Shown: piece by piece, positions 21,601-29,860 of the stretch
Layout of the letters: every line of letters starts with the position of its first letter
How positions within the stretch are numbered: the first letter of the stretch is position 1
NCBI GenBank assembly: GCA_949358305.1
Contig: OX442314.1
Span: 2,795,087 to 2,855,086, forward strand
From: Strigamia acuminata
Lineage: Eukaryota > Arthropoda > Chilopoda > Geophilomorpha > Linotaeniidae
DNA length: 60,000 nt
Reading direction: 5' to 3'
Made by a program: the position numbers and the translations under genes
Notes under the pieces: model-generated
What the model saw: the letters and a program-made list of their open reading frames with translations, nothing else
What the model was told of the DNA's origin: nothing
Database searches by the model: none

Positions 21601-24321
21601 ACGTCCAGTTGGTTCCCTTTGCTGAAATAACCACTTAAGAGATTGATGGTCGCTCTCGAGGTAGAATGGCATCATCTCGAGGTATGCACGAAAGCGTTTG
21701 ACACCCCAAACCGCGGCCAAACATTCGATTTCGGTTACTTTATAGTTCTTTTCAGCGCTGTTTAATGCGCGAGAGGCAAATGCGATTGGAATTCTCACAC
21801 CTTCATCGTTAAGTTGCATTAAAGCAGCACCTAATCCAGAATAACTAGCATCGGTCTGCAGTATAAATGGTTTTTTCCAACTGGGAAAACGTCTTTTCAG
21901 TGTTGGTATCGCAATCTGGTCTTTCAGATATTTGAACGCTAATTGCTGCGCATCTGTCCAAATCCAAGTTGCGTCCTTTTTAAGCAATGGTCGGAACACT
22001 TCGCTAATTTTGGAAAAATTTGCAATGAATGATTGGTAATAACCTACCATGCCTTTAAATCGTTGTAATTCGCGCAAATTGGTTGGCGCGGGATAATTTT
22101 GAATAGCAACCACTTTCTTTGGATTTGGTGTAATCTGGCCAGATTCCACTATGTGTCCCAAAACCTCGAGTCTTTTTTGACAAAGCTCAGTTTTGTTGGC
22201 GTTCATGGTGAATCCAGCGTTGAACAATTCCTCTAAAACGAGGCGCAAATGTTGCACGTGTTCCTCGAAAGTTCGGCTAAAAATAATCACGTCATCAATA
22301 TACACAAATACAAATTTGTAAAGATACTTTGCAAGAGTCTTATTCATCGCTCGTTGGAGGGTAGCGGGTCCGTTGATAGGTCCGAAAGGCATGCGCACAT
22401 ATTCGAATAAACCTCGATGTGTTATAAAAGCTAAATACCGTTCGTCACCTTTGCGCACGCCGATCTGATGGAAAGCTTCGCGTCCGTCGATTATCGAAAA
22501 CCAATGCGCACCTCCCAAATATGCAAAGATGTTATCAATGTCCGGAAGGGGGTAAACGTCCGGAATTGTTTGCGCATTAATGGGGCGAAAATCCATAGCA
22601 GTTCTCCATTCACCTGTCTTCTTGGGTACGACGACTGGAGCAACAGCGCAATCACTTTGGGATCGCCGAATAATACCTTGCTGCAGCTTTTTGTCGATAT
22701 ATTTATCAATTATCGCCTTTTTCGCAGGGTTCACCGGGCGCACAGGGACATGAATTGGACGAAAATCCGGTTTCAGGTTCACCTCGTACTCGGTGTTATT
22801 ACATAAACCAATTTCTTCGCGAAAGATTTGCGAAATGGGCTGCAATGTTTTGATTAATAGTTTTATCTGTGGCACTGTCAATTGGTTCCACAACTGGTGG
22901 TAAATCCAATCTAAATCGGTCGGATCTCCACTAGGTTGGTACTGCAAAAAATTAATGTCATTAATGTTCATTTTAGAGTTATTCCCACCATTGTCAGGTT
23001 GCGCAATCGAAAAGATGTTGATTTTCGACTCCTTCTTGGCATTGATGTCTTTAGCACGTTGCGCAACGAGTTGTTTGGCAATTGGACGAATAACATTGAT
23101 TTTTCGTCGTAAACGTCGTAATCGTCGGAACTGACTCAAAGTTAATTTACGTAAAATTGTCTTTTTTAAATTGGAGGAAATTTTAGAAGTTTCTTTCCTC
23201 TTTGGGGACCAAATATTCGACCATTTGCGTTGCGCACGATGTCGAACTTGTTTAACTCGATACTGCGCATCGTCATGTGGATACTCGAATATTTCTTGTT
23301 GCAAGGGTCTATGCGCCAGGAGGAGGCAGTTAATTTCACTCACCGGATCCGGTTTCCTTAGTATTTTCGTCGGAACGATCTCACTAATGGCCGCCGGTGG
23401 GTTGGATGGATCCTGCGTTTCTTCCGGCGCAAATGGCAAAACCAGAATTGACTCTGACTTTTTTGCTTCTTCATAAGTCATGAATTTGCGAATCTCATTT
23501 GAGCCCACCATGCTCCACTGTTGTCTCGCATGGTCGATGTCGATTCCGGCCGCTGTGCAGAAATCACGTCCAAGGAGCATATCCATTTTGGCATCGGGTA
23601 AAACCATGCAAATGAATTTTATTATGCCTATTGGGGCGCGCAAAGCGAGCTGCATCGATTTGGTGGAATCCACTATGTCACCAGACGCGACCTGCACCCG
23701 CTCGTGGAGATTCACAAAGTCCAAACCCATTTTTTCGTGTAGTTGTTGGAACACGTCCTCACTCATTACACACGTTTGTGCGCCTGAGTCTAGAAGCGCA
23801 GTACAAGCTACATTAGCCCAGGAAATCTTTACGCAAGGTGCTTTCTTGCACAAACGATCCCCGCGCGTTATCTCAATGATGGGTTCTTGAGTTTCTTTAA
23901 GTTCCTCTGGCGTTAACATTACGAAAGATACCTTCATAGGAGAGATCACTTCCTTTGGAGCCTCAGTCGTTGTTGCACTGGAGGTAGACTTAATTATTGG
24001 TAAAGTTTTAGTAATTTTACTCACTATTGTCACTTTCGGGTTTTTCTTCGAAATTACAGGTTGCAAATCTGTTAATTTCGGCAATTCGTCCTTTACAGCT
24101 TCAGGAACGGCAGTCTGCAGATCTGACGCCCTTGTAGCTGAGGTGATGATGGAAGATGATGAAGAAATAACACTACTTACAGGTTTATACTCTGAAAGAG
24201 TAATAACAGTAGGAGATGTTGTTGAATTAACCTGTGAGGGATCGTCCTCTTTCAAGTTAATTAAAGGTGAAGCGCGTCGTTTGGATTTCAGACGTTTTGC
24301 GCGAAGGGCCGGTCGACTCAT
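18676..24321 (-). CDS. Pol polyprotein of the 14-kb gypsy element (protease, RT, RNase H, integrase)
   Basis: 1881 residues. The aspartic protease has LLDSGAQTCV near residue 177. Reverse transcriptase has YIDDVIIFS near 675, and RNase H has LQTDASYSGLGAAL near 820. Integrase has its H-H-C-C zinc domain (GHMGQERT, then CEACQRAK) near 1500-1545 and a D,D-35-E-type core with YIDYYG, ISDNAPAF and an E in NIAERLN. The pol order is the usual gypsy one. Unusual is a Pro/Ser/Thr/Lys-rich segment of roughly 400-450 residues between RNase H and integrase (about 1000-1440). The start ATG overlaps the gag stop as ATGA (24321-24318), so Pol is in the -1 frame relative to Gag. It could be made by termination-reinitiation or by frameshifting upstream of the gag stop. 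An N-terminal Ser/Thr-rich region precedes the protease. All catalytic motifs look intact. Confidence 0.9.
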   Translation of the reverse strand: MSRPALRAKRLKSKRRASPLINLKEDDPSQVNSTTSPTVITLSEYKPVSSVISSSSSIITSATRASDLQTAVPEAVKDELPKLTDLQPVISKKNPKVTIVSKITKTLPIIKSTSSATTTEAPKEVISPMKVSFVMLTPEELKETQEPIIEITRGDRLCKKAPCVKISWANVACTALLDSGAQTCVMSEDVFQQLHEKMGLDFVNLHERVQVASGDIVDSTKSMQLALRAPIGIIKFICMVLPDAKMDMLLGRDFCTAAGIDIDHARQQWSMVGSNEIRKFMTYEEAKKSESILVLPFAPEETQDPSNPPAAISEIVPTKILRKPDPVSEINCLLLAHRPLQQEIFEYPHDDAQYRVKQVRHRAQRKWSNIWSPKRKETSKISSNLKKTILRKLTLSQFRRLRRLRRKINVIRPIAKQLVAQRAKDINAKKESKINIFSIAQPDNGGNNSKMNINDINFLQYQPSGDPTDLDWIYHQLWNQLTVPQIKLLIKTLQPISQIFREEIGLCNNTEYEVNLKPDFRPIHVPVRPVNPAKKAIIDKYIDKKLQQGIIRRSQSDCAVAPVVVPKKTGEWRTAMDFRPINAQTIPDVYPLPDIDNIFAYLGGAHWFSIIDGREAFHQIGVRKGDERYLAFITHRGLFEYVRMPFGPINGPATLQRAMNKTLAKYLYKFVFVYIDDVIIFSRTFEEHVQHLRLVLEELFNAGFTMNANKTELCQKRLEVLGHIVESGQITPNPKKVVAIQNYPAPTNLRELQRFKGMVGYYQSFIANFSKISEVFRPLLKKDATWIWTDAQQLAFKYLKDQIAIPTLKRRFPSWKKPFILQTDASYSGLGAALMQLNDEGVRIPIAFASRALNSAEKNYKVTEIECLAAVWGVKRFRAYLEMMPFYLESDHQSLKWLFQQREPTGRLARWVLSLSDYKFTFLHCSGCKNKVADALSRAPVDPPEVDDEDDSPEVDEACYLAYFDDCNEWPALNIIKELPKDINLQFRKLFKSTFKKVPLIAASSPTKKKNKKKSLIPRPTGKGKVTGNAPTSGAQIPSSTGVATPPTRAPPVTIPPVALTPIVQPTATPNASIPVAQPTSQVRTPNLSPVRVSVPLRTRRQRSLIPILIKKRGRPRKINIVPILSPHAKRAIATRTRARLKDPSLIPKSPPWLPPRYAGTIKKWTFPKLLKSQQVGKLKAVRRKSAIPSHVVKPKSKSVLIPPPLPIPTPPATPISTPIPSSIPPSAIIPTRIPAPINLSSFRKKTASAPSQLPTPGTLVDKIRRNFRRITGVPAPIIQPDSHRRPTTKPSPEIPNLPTPSPTPSIPITDFPIISPRQHSEPVMYDDAAGPSGQQRPEGYTSDPDSDSTSSEDSFGPIRDMSPPTRNYYAPPTSARRTPSRLRPRRERTVIEDSRTEAEKQAELEHDPPIEHPPFELLPTAAEIIAAQRQDPWSRELIFYLTAQMLPLDPDEAAKIVADAQDFGMYKEMLCRFPPVHINEIRKRRQIYLPFELRERYFRAMHYPPVVGHMGQERTLHRIKSRVFWPKMREDIRTWIQVCEACQRAKPLNRLPYGKMIMSRSRHLFSAIYIDYYGKKPRSTEGHCYAFVMVDSASRWLDVRLTENSNIATTVKQIQKFCKRWGFPKIIISDNAPAFRSPEFRSQIQQLGAINRYTAAYHPQGNIAERLNQSLKNCILAYIDDDHTRWDVNIGYFVLAINSAYQISLKYSPFKMVTGQEARFPGDLDSDTDDGEPLPPVEAENLHEHMRRMRESAINNLRESQIRHKKWFDLKRRPHDFRPGDWVTLRNRQPSSADKQFAAGLRQRTEGVYIIHRLVGPNTVILMDENGQKTQPYNVVELRHWFFAEANFLTLKDVEIIDKHVEIFAVNTLDIFSAYFLSFK

Positions 24322-26288
24322 TTGCGGCCTGGTTCCACCGGCTTCCCGAACTTCAGGCCTTCGGAGTTTTCCGGTCTCCTAAATGGCTGGTAACATATGG
24401 GGCACAACGGATGCCAAGTTGCTGTATCTACCAAATACCACCAATCCTTCGGTGTTTTCCTCCAGGCTGTGCCTTTCTCAGGACATTTGACAGTTAATGG
24501 TGGTTTTGGCGCTGGTGGAAACGTGACAATTGACGTAGAGCACACATGGTCCTTTGGGACGTCTGCTGGAGGTGTCAGAGTAGCTAAATTTATTTTAATT
24601 GTTGCCTTCTGAGCCGCCTCGGCGACTGTGCTCTTCTTAATTTCAGGTTCAGCATCCGTGTCGCTGCTACTACTACTCGTATCGGGTTCCTGCGCAGGTG
24701 GAGATTGTTCTGGTCTCGCCTGCACTGCAGCTAACTCGATTAAGAATTGTTTTCGATACCTCGCAAAACGTTTGACGTCCTGGGACACGAGAGATTTGAC
24801 ATCATCGTCTCCTTTGGACTTCTCCGCAGCCTTGAGCACTGTGGGGCGTTGCGCATCACGCAGAGAGGGCATTCGTTGATCAGCCATACCCAGATCTTTG
24901 TATTCGTCTGCTCGAATGGTGTCCAGCTGTAGACGATTGTCGATGTCATTACCTCTTTGGATCGCCTCGTCCAGCGAGTTTACGTTCCATGCGCGCAAGA
25001 GATGAACAACTTCGGTTTGCATCATGTTCTGAGCTTTCTCCCATTGGAGCTCTGGGTCGGTATATCCTGCAACCTGAAGATAATATACAATCTCACTTAA
25101 AAATGACATCGTAGACTCTCCATTTCGTTGCTTTCGCTTGGATAGCTTCACATTGGCCGCTGCCGAATTCATGGCGAAAGCTCGTCGAAATAGTATCTCA
25201 AAGTCCTCCCATGTTTTTGGTTTTGGTTTTAGTGATAACCACCATCGCTGCGCTCTTCCACGCGTTGCTTGAATGACAAATACTTTTAAATATTCATCCA
25301 CCGGGGCCTGCATAGAATACATGTGCGCGTACAAATGCGCAAGAAAAAGATTAATGTAATCAAGATCGGCTTTATCTGGATCAAACAAAGGTGGTTTTCC
25401 AGGCTTGAAACAATTTTTATCTTTACTTGCGTGTTGCGCTCTTACTGACGGCAGTGACAACTTTGCCTTGGTGTCGGATCTATCCCGAGGATATCCCATC
25501 TTGGAGTATAGCATCGAGCTCATTAAATCTCGATTTGCTCGTGTTGAATGGTCCAAATGAGCAGATTCCTGTGATGGAGCCTGGGTATAGATCGTTGCCA
25601 TCGTCGGCATTGGCGGCGTGGTTGTTGTGTAAACAATTTGCGCAGCCTGCGCGGACATTTTCGTCTGCTGGCCTCGATGTTCAACTTCCCGTTGCTGGTG
25701 CGGACATGCTGTGGGAAGTCCTAAATCATATGGTGCCGAGGTGCCTTTAACTCTTATGGAGCCATGCGAGGATCCACCGTCTAGAGACCGTGCGGTCCCT
25801 GTTCGTAGAGAGCGAGGGCCTTGTTGGAATATTTCGCGAATCTCATTTACTAGACCTCGTGTTTGAGCATAGTATTGGTTGCGCAAGTCGGACATCAGCA
25901 AACCTTCCGTATTTAATGTGACGGGGTCTACTAATGCTCTAGGCTGAGTCGAATCGAAAAAAGATGGCGCCGCCAAAAAGTTAGCGGGTGTTGACGTGGC
26001 AAAATTTACTTGAGGTTGCGCTCGTGAATTTGCAACAGCCATTGTCATGATATGATTTGATGGGGCTGGCTGTTGTTGCGCAATACTCACAAGCGTTTCC
26101 TGTTGTTCGATACGACTTCTTCGTAATTGGTCGTGTTGCTGCCACTCTCGAAATTCCCTTTCCTCTTCCCGGCGAACACCACTCCTCCGTTCGGACTGTT
26201 GCCATTCCTGCTCCATTTCTAACTCACTGAAATCAAATGGATCGCGCGTGACGGGACGAATTCCGTCACCTCCCAACTGTCTCGACAT
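24318..26288 (-). CDS. Gag of the 14-kb gypsy element
   Basis: 656 residues from the ATG at 26288, about 100 bases inside the 5' LTR. The N-terminal third is Gln/Arg-rich. The central part has the retrotransposon Gag capsid signature (RAQRWWLSL, then FEILFRRAF and a Met/Leu-rich helix set). No CCHC zinc knuckle is present. The C terminus instead has a CPICYQPF Cys pair. The stop overlaps the Pol start. Gag proteins assemble the cytoplasmic particle in which reverse transcription occurs. Confidence 0.88.
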   Translation of the reverse strand: MSRQLGGDGIRPVTRDPFDFSELEMEQEWQQSERRSGVRREEEREFREWQQHDQLRRSRIEQQETLVSIAQQQPAPSNHIMTMAVANSRAQPQVNFATSTPANFLAAPSFFDSTQPRALVDPVTLNTEGLLMSDLRNQYYAQTRGLVNEIREIFQQGPRSLRTGTARSLDGGSSHGSIRVKGTSAPYDLGLPTACPHQQREVEHRGQQTKMSAQAAQIVYTTTTPPMPTMATIYTQAPSQESAHLDHSTRANRDLMSSMLYSKMGYPRDRSDTKAKLSLPSVRAQHASKDKNCFKPGKPPLFDPDKADLDYINLFLAHLYAHMYSMQAPVDEYLKVFVIQATRGRAQRWWLSLKPKPKTWEDFEILFRRAFAMNSAAANVKLSKRKQRNGESTMSFLSEIVYYLQVAGYTDPELQWEKAQNMMQTEVVHLLRAWNVNSLDEAIQRGNDIDNRLQLDTIRADEYKDLGMADQRMPSLRDAQRPTVLKAAEKSKGDDDVKSLVSQDVKRFARYRKQFLIELAAVQARPEQSPPAQEPDTSSSSSDTDAEPEIKKSTVAEAAQKATIKINLATLTPPADVPKDHVCSTSIVTFPPAPKPPLTVKCPEKGTAWRKTPKDWWYLVDTATWHPLCPICYQPFRRPENSEGLKFGKPVEPGRK

Positions 26289-26372
26289 GATGAAGAAAAT
26301 GTGAAATGATTAAATAAATAACTCAAAAAACTAACCTTTTCGCGCGTTTAAGCCTTATAGGTGAGAGCGGAT

Positions 26373-26392
26373 CCTGTCAGGCTCGCCATGTT
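26373..26392 (-). other. Primer-binding site of the 14-kb element
   Basis: Just inside the 5' LTR, after two bases, the minus strand reads TGGCGAGCCTGACAGGATCC. The TGG complements a tRNA CCA end. The tRNA identity cannot be assigned by eye. Confidence 0.6.
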
Positions 26393-27064
26393 TGTTACGA
26401 ATCAACTTAGATGTTTAATTGATTTGATCTGAATTTACGCGCAAGGTGATGTTAGCGCAAATCAGCGGGCAAAGTTCGTAGATTTACTCTGTTTGTGCCA
26501 TCGTCATATGCGGATATCGGACGGTGAATAAACCTAACTCGCTGTAACACACATTATTTATATTCGACGGGCTCAATCTCACGTTGTGGGTCTTTACGTT
26601 TAAAAAGAATGAGTATGCGCAGTGATATTCGTATGCGGGTGGGCATAGGATGTCACAGGCATGCGAAGGGATAAAAGGTGGGCAAAAAGAGGCGCTATTA
26701 AGTGTTAAATTAGAAGAGGCGCGTGTTAAAGCGCAAAATAAAGATTGACAAACTCAATTCAATCTAAGAGGTGTTAACTCGTTGAAAGAGGTATGAGAAG
26801 TGTCGATTATGGATAAAAGTAGCGACCAGGTAAACATGAGTCATGTGACCAGGTCGATTGGAGTGGGTGAGGGGGTGGAAGGTATAAAATAAGGTTAATT
26901 GTTGGAAATAATAAGATGCGCGCAATGAGGCTGCGCATATATTTAGAGATGATTCATCAATGTTAGATGAAAAGAAAGATTGGGAAAAAATAAGAAAACT
27001 TAAGATTGGGTCAGTCTAAGTTAGAAATGAATAAAAAAGAAGGGTGGGTAACCTGCCCGTGACA
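26393..27064 (-). repeat. 5' LTR of the 14-kb element
   Basis: 672 bp, TG...CA, same length and apparently same sequence as the 3' LTR at 13026-13697. Confidence 0.95.
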
Positions 27065-29105
27065 CAACCTTCAAACAACCTTCAAACAACCTTCCAATAA
27101 TCAATCAACGACCTTCTAATCATCTTCCAACGACCTTTTCACATCCTTCAAACAACTTTCAAATGACCTTCCAACAACCTTCAAATGACCTTCAAACGAC
27201 CTTTTAATAATCAATCAACAATTTTCTAACTATCTTCCGACGATCTTGAAACAACCTTCAAGCAACCTTCCAACGACCTTTCAAGAATCCTCAAACGACC
27301 TTCAAATGACGTTCAAACGACCTTTCAATGATCAATCAACGACCTTTTAACCACCTTCCAACAATCTTCAAACGACCTTTCAATAATCTTCCAACAATCT
27401 TCAAACAACCTTCAAACAACCTTAAAACGACCTTTCGACAACCTTCAAACGACCTTCCAATGATCAATCAATGATCTTCCAACAATCTTCCAACGACCTT
27501 TAAACAACCTTTAAACAACCTTCAAACAACCTTCAAACGACCTTCCAATGATTAATCAACAACTTTTTAACGATCTTCCAATAACCTTTAAACATTCTTC
27601 AAACAACCTTCAAACAACCTTCCAATAATCTTCAAACGACCTTCAAACAACCTTCCAATGATCAATCAACGACCCTCCAACGATCTTCCAACGACTTTTA
27701 AACAATCTTCAAACAACCTTTAGACGACCTTCAAACAATCTTCAAACAACCTTCAAACGACCTTTAAACAACCTTTAAACAACCTTCAAACAACCTTTCA
27801 AGAACTTTTAAACGACCTTTAAACAACCTTCCAACGACCTTGAAACGACCCACCATTGATCAATCAACGACTTTCCAACGATTTTTTAACGACCTTTAAA
27901 CAATCTTCAAACAACTTTTAAATGACCTTCAAACGATCTTCAAACAATCTTTAAACAACCTTCAAACGACCTTCCAACAACCTTCCAACAACCTTCCAAC
28001 CACCTTCAAACAACCTTCAAACGACCTTCCAATAATCAATCAACGACCTTCTAACGATCTTCCAACAACCTTTAAACAACTTTCAAACAACCTTCAAACG
28101 ACCATCCAAAAACTTCAAACGAACTTCAAACAACCTTCAAACGACCTAACCTAACCTGGGTCACCACAACAGTATAGTCAATTATTTATTTATTGAATAA
28201 ACAAAAGGTTGAATTTCAACGACTGCATGGTAAATTTTGTGGACATTTTCAAATATTTCAACCTTGAAAATATAGTTACTCACATCACTTAAATAAAGTA
28301 ACAATTTCACAAGTGTCATCTTTAAAGACGGATGGAGTCAAATTTGAGTTTGAAAATCGGTTGAGGCAATGAGAACACTACTTGTTGCATACATTTAGAA
28401 AAGTGAAACTGAATTTTTATTCTTGTGCAGAATTACAATAGAGGGATTAAGACCCCCTCTTTTCTATGAAATAACATACAGTAAGATGGGTCACAAGTGA
28501 GTCTTTTGACACCTGCATCACTGTGGTCAAAAACACAACTAATTTAATTCGCTTTGGAAACCGTCAGTTTACACAGTGAGAATGTAAAATTTGTTTCCTA
28601 ATGCAAACTCTGTTCTAGGAACCCACCTGTAGGATGCAGTTAGGTTCCTAGACGACTCACCTAGCAGAGGAAGCCTGTACTAGGGTCTGCCCATCGAAAG
28701 AGAATTCCGGTTATTTTTATCAAGGACGACTACTCCCAAACGACCTTCTAATTATCTTCCAACGACCTTTTCACAACCTTCAAACAACTTTCAAATGACC
28801 TTCCAACAACCTTCAAATGACCTTCAAACGACCTTTCAATGATCAATCAACAATTTTCCGGCTATCTTCCGACGATCTTAAAACAACCTTCAAGCAACCT
28901 TCAAACGACCTTTCAAGAACCTTCAAACGACCTTCAAACGACGTTCAAACGACCTTTCAATGATCAATCAACGACCTTTTAACCACCTTCAAACAACCTT
29001 AAAACGACCTTCCAACAACCTTCAAACGACCTTCCAATGATCAATTAACGATTTTCCAACGATCTTCCAACGACCTGTAAACGACCTTTAAACAACCTTC
29101 GAACA
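27065..29105. repeat. 11-bp minisatellite, second block, with spacer copy 2
   Basis: This is the continuation of the array interrupted by the 14-kb element. It contains the second copy of the unique spacer (about 28157-28735). Distance between the two spacer copies, after removing the insertion, is about 2.6 kb, which is the higher-order period. The array ends abruptly near 29105. Confidence 0.9.
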
Positions 29106-29189
29106 AGTTTTAGCCTGGTCCTCGTCTTTATTGGAGCAAACTAGAACTTTAGCACACCAATACTCCATTGAAAAAATGTGTTTCAGTAT

Positions 29190-29411
29190 TTCAGTATGTC
29201 ACAGTGCGGGTTCTGCAAACAAAATAGGACACTCAGTCAAAATAAAAATAAAAATTACTAGTATTTCTTTCACAATTTTCCAAATTCTGCCAACATTTTC
29301 AGAAGTTAACCCACATATCGCGATTGCTGGCAATGTTCCAAGTATGAAAGTCGTAAACTGCACATTCATCATTAATTTTTTATAACCATAATTTTCCTTT
29401 ACCATAAACAA
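29190..29411 (-). CDS. Unrecognised short ORF with two hydrophobic segments
   Basis: The minus strand encodes about 70 residues with two hydrophobic stretches (FTTFILGTLPAIAICGL and ILVIFIFILTEC). It could be an exon remnant of a chemoreceptor-like membrane protein, but no diagnostic motif is present and the satellite starts shortly downstream. Low confidence. Confidence 0.2.
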
Positions 29412-29860
29412 GGTTTATATTTGAAAAATACTGCGATCAATTTTTAATTACGGTTGCCTCAGTTATCTCGATCCACTAATTCTGTAGCAGAAAAACTCAA
29501 GAACAAAAAATACACATCATAGTGCATTGTGCTTTCCATCAGGAATGTGGGCTCAAGTTTATTCCCCATTTGCATAGCATTTTGGCGTACAAATTCTGTA
29601 AGAACCTTTTCTAAAACCTGGCGTATACCATTCCAAAAACCATGGTCTTATAATCAATCAATTAGATAATAAGTCATTTAAACAATTTGGATATTAAAAG
29701 TAAGAGGTTTGCAAGTAAATTAGGTTTCTGTTCCAAATTACCCACTTAAAAGCAATTTTTGTTGTGAAAACACACCGTTGATGTATTTTTGTCGTTCGCC
29801 ATTTCCTTACTTTCACAATATGTATGTATACGCATTGATATGTAAGTCGAAGAATTTATT
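29412..29860. other. Short intergenic stretch 5' of the ionotropic receptor gene
   Basis: No recognisable gene. A minus-strand frame of about 50 codons near 29460-29620 is open but not recognised. The promoter of the receptor gene should lie here. Confidence 0.3.

Larger units (their letters stand above)
13026..27064 (-). mobile_element. Complete 14.0-kb Ty3/gypsy LTR retrotransposon with an extra third ORF
   Basis: The element is bounded by two 672-bp direct repeats (13026-13697 and 26393-27064) that look identical by eye. A CAAC duplication flanks it (13022-13025 and 27065-27068). Reading on the minus strand, the order is 5' LTR, primer-binding site, gag, pol, a 757-residue ORF, a long untranslated tail, a purine tract and the 3' LTR. 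All three ORFs are open. It landed inside the 11-bp satellite, whose sequence resumes on the other side. Its length is large for an animal gypsy element. LTR identity points to a very recent insertion. Confidence 0.95.
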
